DNA of 7,655 nucleotides, taken from JAFNGF01 sp964567045 (lineage in GTDB: Bacteria; Planctomycetota; Phycisphaerae; Sedimentisphaerales; Anaerobacaceae). Position numbers and translations under genes: made by a program. The notes under the pieces were generated by a model. That model was not told where the DNA came from and searched no databases. It saw only the letters and a program-made list of their open reading frames with translations. Location: the NCBI GenBank assembly GCA_964567045.1, contig CAZMLE010000136.1:1-7655 (forward strand), read 5' to 3'. Shown in pieces: positions 7,101 to 7,655 of this stretch (position 1 is the stretch's first letter; each line of letters starts with the position of its first letter).

Positions 7101-7306
7101 GCTGCCGTAGCGATCTGGTACGGGTCTTCTGCCGTCCCGCTTCCCCCGCCGTATTTGGCGTACGCAGGAAAGGCGACAAGGGTCAGCAGAAAAATGGCCG
7201 TCGCTACAAAACCTGGGGTTCTGATTGCCGCGCTGCGCTCGCAATGACATGTTGCGATAAGTAAAGGGATTGTCCGCGAGATTTCTGGCTTTAGAGTCGC
7301 TTTCAT
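3920..7306 (-). CDS. Secreted multi-module GLUG-repeat protein with C-terminal dockerin-like domain
   Basis: An 1128-residue exported protein of unknown role, probably a repetitive beta-structured cell-surface or extracellular protein. Residues 1-50 are a signal peptide with hydrophobic core FVATAIFLLTLVAF and likely cleavage after AYA(50). Three modules follow (about 54-335, 336-615, 659-1068). Each opens with a G-x-GT-x-(E/D)-DPYLI-type header and an (A/S)-x-IDL strand, then a FDGNGH-like turn, then GLUG repeats of about 25-30 residues (VGGLVGxN...CYSTGxV). Each module closes with an SFWD linker. About 13 full GLUG units and three partial ones are visible. The end (1069-1128) is dockerin-like, with two calcium loops: D1070, D1072, D1074, D1076, D1078, D1081, and D1103, D1107, N1109, D1111, D1114. 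The ATG at 7306 has AAGGAGG eight bases ahead. Nothing enzymatic is seen. Dockerins bind cohesins in clostridia, but in planctomycetes the partner is unknown. Confidence 0.88.
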   Translation of the reverse strand: MKATLKPEISRTIPLLIATCHCERSAAIRTPGFVATAIFLLTLVAFPAYAKYGGGSGTAEDPYQIATAADLIALGETPEDYDKHFILTADIDLAGQVFDEAVIAPDTDKRTDWFQGSPFTGVFDANGHTIWHLTIRGECYLGVFGQCSGAVKNFGVIDVNITGSGDYVGGLVGENGGSVTRCYSTGAVSSNGWRVGGLAGGSGSWDMPGSTVTNCYSTAAVSGSSYLGGLVGSSGGSVTQCYSTGAVTGIGKNVGGLLGIGHAIASFWDVQTSGQATSAGGTGKTTTEMQNIQTYLDAGWDFIGEIANGTSEIWQMPEGGCPILGILSGYTPPQLQGAGTPEDPYLISDAMELGAVVYYSPRGHYRLASSIDLSGIHWGTAVIPWFSGTFDGNSQVVSNLSIVGASYLGLFGEFGSGAEIKRVGLVGVSITGSGEYVGALVGSNGAWNTEGGTVTQCYSTGSVSGTSYVGGLMGCNEYRGTVAQCYSNGTVSGNDSVGGLVGANHYNSSLAQCYSTGAVTGTATYVGGLVGSNQDSRGRKGIITTSFWDIQTSGQAKSAGGTGKTTAEMQTAATFLDAGWYRCGEMGIWTIGDGLDYPRLRWENKPGEVIQPIILSLSDFLRGTGTQDDPYLIRTPEDISLIALALCDRAKHFRLVFVAGEGTQDSPYLIGTANELNLVGMCPYERDAHFKLMADIDLSAFDGKDGRPAFNIVGGHPWGFEDDKPFSGIFDGNGHTVSNFSHTCTETYNVGLFGYVSGPNSVVKNLELTWPNIDAGTGGVVGALVGYLEGGTVADCHIDGGSVSGGWEIGGLVGASYYGTITECNSSATVSGNDSVGGLVGYNQGAITYCDSGGRVLGDYSVGGLVGSNGLWECDWWECWEEPGTIYHSYSTAGVLGTGSNCGGLVGSNDAGEVARCYASGIVLGVSAVGGLAGWNGGKISSCYSTADVGGEKDVGGLVGLNSGGWLLPGATITNCYSTGIVLGDKYVGGLVGEGDVNDVVASFWDIGTSGQEMSAGGIGKATAEMQIASTFLEAGWDFVGESQNGMEDIWAICEGVDYPHLAWEFVIGDFDADADTDFADFCILAEHWLAADSSFWCGQGCDLTNDGNVDFDDLKQFARSWLNGLGR
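4103..5332 (-). repeat. GLUG module 3
   Basis: Residues 659-1068, the longest module, with about seven GLUG units and a closing SFWD linker (4181-4300). Its CYSTG-type motifs are more varied (CHIDG, CNSSA, CDSGG, SYSTA, CYASG) and use different codons from modules 1 and 2, so it is older or has drifted apart. Confidence 0.75.
5336..5440 (-). repeat. Truncated module header
   Basis: Residues 623-657 start like a module, GTGTQDDPYLIRTPEDI, and run to KHFRLV. They are then interrupted at once by a second full header (GEGTQDSPYLIGTANELNLV...KLMADIDLS). The first copy has lost everything after the strand equivalent to HFKLMADIDL. This marks a partial duplication or a collapsed fourth module. Confidence 0.7.
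5462..6301 (-). repeat. GLUG module 2
   Basis: Residues 336-615 with header GAGTPEDPYLISDAMELGAV, three full GLUG units and one partial, then an SFWD linker (5552-5671) and the tail GLDYPRLRWE. It is closest to module 1 in protein and in DNA. Confidence 0.75.
6302..7147 (-). repeat. GLUG module 1
   Basis: Residues 54-335 with header GSGTAEDPYQIATAADLIAL, three full GLUG units and one partial, and an SFWD linker (6392-6511). It shares with module 2 the DNA word TGCTACAGCACC encoding CYST. Confidence 0.75.
7223..7249. repeat. Dispersed ATTGCGAGCGCAGCG-type repeat inside the signal-peptide coding region
   Basis: The plus strand reads GATTGCCGCGCTGCGCTCGC followed by AATGACA. This is the widespread intergenic repeat family whose accidental translations read CHCERSxAI or MSLRAQRGN. 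ATTGC and GCAAT form its ends as an inverted repeat. Here it is translated in frame as residues 20-28 (CHCERSAAI) of the GLUG protein, ahead of the hydrophobic signal core. Confidence 0.75.
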
Positions 7307-7314
7307 ATTCTACT

Positions 7315-7321
7315 CCTCCTT
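7315..7321 (-). promoter_or_regulatory. Strong ribosome binding site of the GLUG gene
   Basis: AAGGAGG, eight bases before the ATG at 7306. It fixes this start even though it puts the repeat-derived peptide inside the signal sequence. No other in-frame ATG exists before the hydrophobic core. Confidence 0.85.
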
Positions 7322-7334
7322 CTGCCCCTTTGCA

Positions 7335-7388
7335 TAGGGTACAGCGGATAGCGTAGAGCGTATACAGTAAACCCTGAACGCTAAACGC
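7335..7388. repeat. Inverted heptamer repeat element in the leader of the GLUG gene
   Basis: On the plus strand four heptamers (TAGGGTA, CAGCGGA, TAGCGTA, GAGCGTA) are followed by TACAG and three heptamers of the opposite sense (TAAACCC, TGAACGC, TAAACGC). The two halves are imperfect inverted copies with a 7-base period. The structure parallels the nonamer element at 3817-3890. It lies in the transcribed leader and could fold near the ribosome site. Confidence 0.7.
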
Positions 7389-7409
7389 TTTCTTGCCGCT
7401 CTAATACGT

Positions 7410-7438
7410 ACAATAGCAGATCGCAATTGTGTTGTCAA
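7410..7438 (-). promoter_or_regulatory. Promoter of the GLUG/dockerin gene
   Basis: TTGACA (7433-7438) and TATTGT (7410-7415) with a 17-base spacer on the minus strand. Transcription would start near 7402, leaving a leader of about 95 bases that contains the heptamer element and the ribosome site. Confidence 0.75.
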
Positions 7439-7457
7439 TTACAAATTATAGGACGTG

Positions 7458-7474
7458 AAAACAGCCCTCGGCTG
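7458..7474 (-). terminator. Short intrinsic terminator-like hairpin after the lipoprotein gene
   Basis: CAGCC, three-base loop, GGCTG, then TTTT on the minus strand. The stem has only five pairs and the T-run only four, so it is weak. It sits between the lipoprotein stop and the GLUG promoter, where a terminator is expected. Confidence 0.45.
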
Positions 7475-7578
7475 AGTCTGGCTGGAAACCGCCGCTGCTG
7501 ATTGCCGATACTCATTCAGAGATTGGCGGCCAGGCCGGAGCCATGCCACACAAGTAATCGAGTGAGCCAGCGGCTCTG

Positions 7579-7655
7579 TTAGTGCACGATCTCTGCGGCC
7601 TTCTCGCCGACCCACTCGATATCCCGGCCTACTCCCTGGACAGTGTTACAGCCGA
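7579..7655 (-). CDS. Entericidin-like small lipoprotein, 3' end only
   Basis: The last 24 codons of a minus-strand gene cut by the right edge: GCNTVQGVGRDIEWVGEKAA then EIVH and TAA. The pattern G-C-N-T-(I/V)-Q-G-x-G-(K/R)-D-I is typical of mature entericidin A/B lipoproteins, where the cysteine is the lipidated first residue after the signal peptide. The base pair before GGC leaves the preceding residue as F, L, I or V, compatible with a lipobox. The signal peptide, expected to be about 20 residues, is outside the window. These tiny membrane lipoproteins are linked to stress and stationary phase in enterobacteria; the role here is unknown. Confidence 0.65.
   Translation of the reverse strand, partial: GCNTVQGVGRDIEWVGEKAAEIVH

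Noticed and set aside
4181..7147. CRISPR-like regular repeats on the plus strand
   Set aside because: The regularity comes from GLUG coding repeats on the minus strand; units diverge, keep the reading frame and have no constant spacer.
7038..7250. Minus-strand frame starting MSLRAQRGN
   Set aside because: This is the well-known spurious translation of the dispersed ATTGCGAG repeat, and it overlaps the GLUG gene in another frame.
7445..7450. Second TATAAT ahead of the GLUG gene
   Set aside because: No -35 match lies 16-18 bases upstream; the TTGACA/TATTGT pair downstream is better.

Overview
This 7.7 kb window looks like chromosome from a bacterium of the Planctomycetota, probably a Phycisphaerae/Sedimentisphaerales-type lineage. 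That placement is an inference. It rests on a large secreted GLUG-repeat protein ending in a dockerin-like pair of calcium loops, an Rrf2-cysK-cysE cysteine cluster whose serine acetyltransferase has a long N-terminal domain, and intergenic repeats of the kind that litter such genomes. No marker gene for taxonomy is present.

Layout. Positions 1-2288 (minus strand) hold a compact operon read right to left: an Rrf2-family regulator carrying three cysteines placed as in IscR, then O-acetylserine sulfhydrylase (cysK), then serine O-acetyltransferase (cysE, cut by the left edge). The two enzymes perform the last two steps of cysteine synthesis, and the regulator probably senses cysteine, sulfide or Fe-S status. 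A promoter (TTGCAC/TATAAT) and an ideal ribosome site precede the regulator. Positions 2397-2614 have no gene but contain three good inverted repeats. A fully consensus promoter (TTGACA, 17 bp, TATAAT) then drives a 342-residue plus-strand protein (2687-3715), which resembles the alpha/alpha-toroid (six-hairpin glycosidase-like) proteins of glycan metabolism.

Positions 3716-3919 hold a 25-codon relic of a dockerin 3' end and a 74-bp palindromic element built from CACAGAG nonamers. Positions 3920-7306 (minus strand) encode one 1128-residue exported protein: signal peptide, three modules with roughly 13-16 GLUG repeats, three near-identical SFWD linkers and a C-terminal dockerin-like domain. 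A dispersed repeat (ATTGCGAGCGCAGCG type) lies inside its signal-peptide coding region. A second palindromic element, made of heptamers, lies in its 5' leader, under a strong promoter. The right edge (7579-7655) carries the 3' end of a small entericidin-like lipoprotein gene, followed by a short terminator-like hairpin.

I found no defence system, CRISPR array, insertion sequence or recognisable RNA family. The most interesting material is the interplay of three short dispersed-repeat families with the GLUG/dockerin gene, the modular evolution of that gene, and the hairpin-rich gap at 2397-2614.
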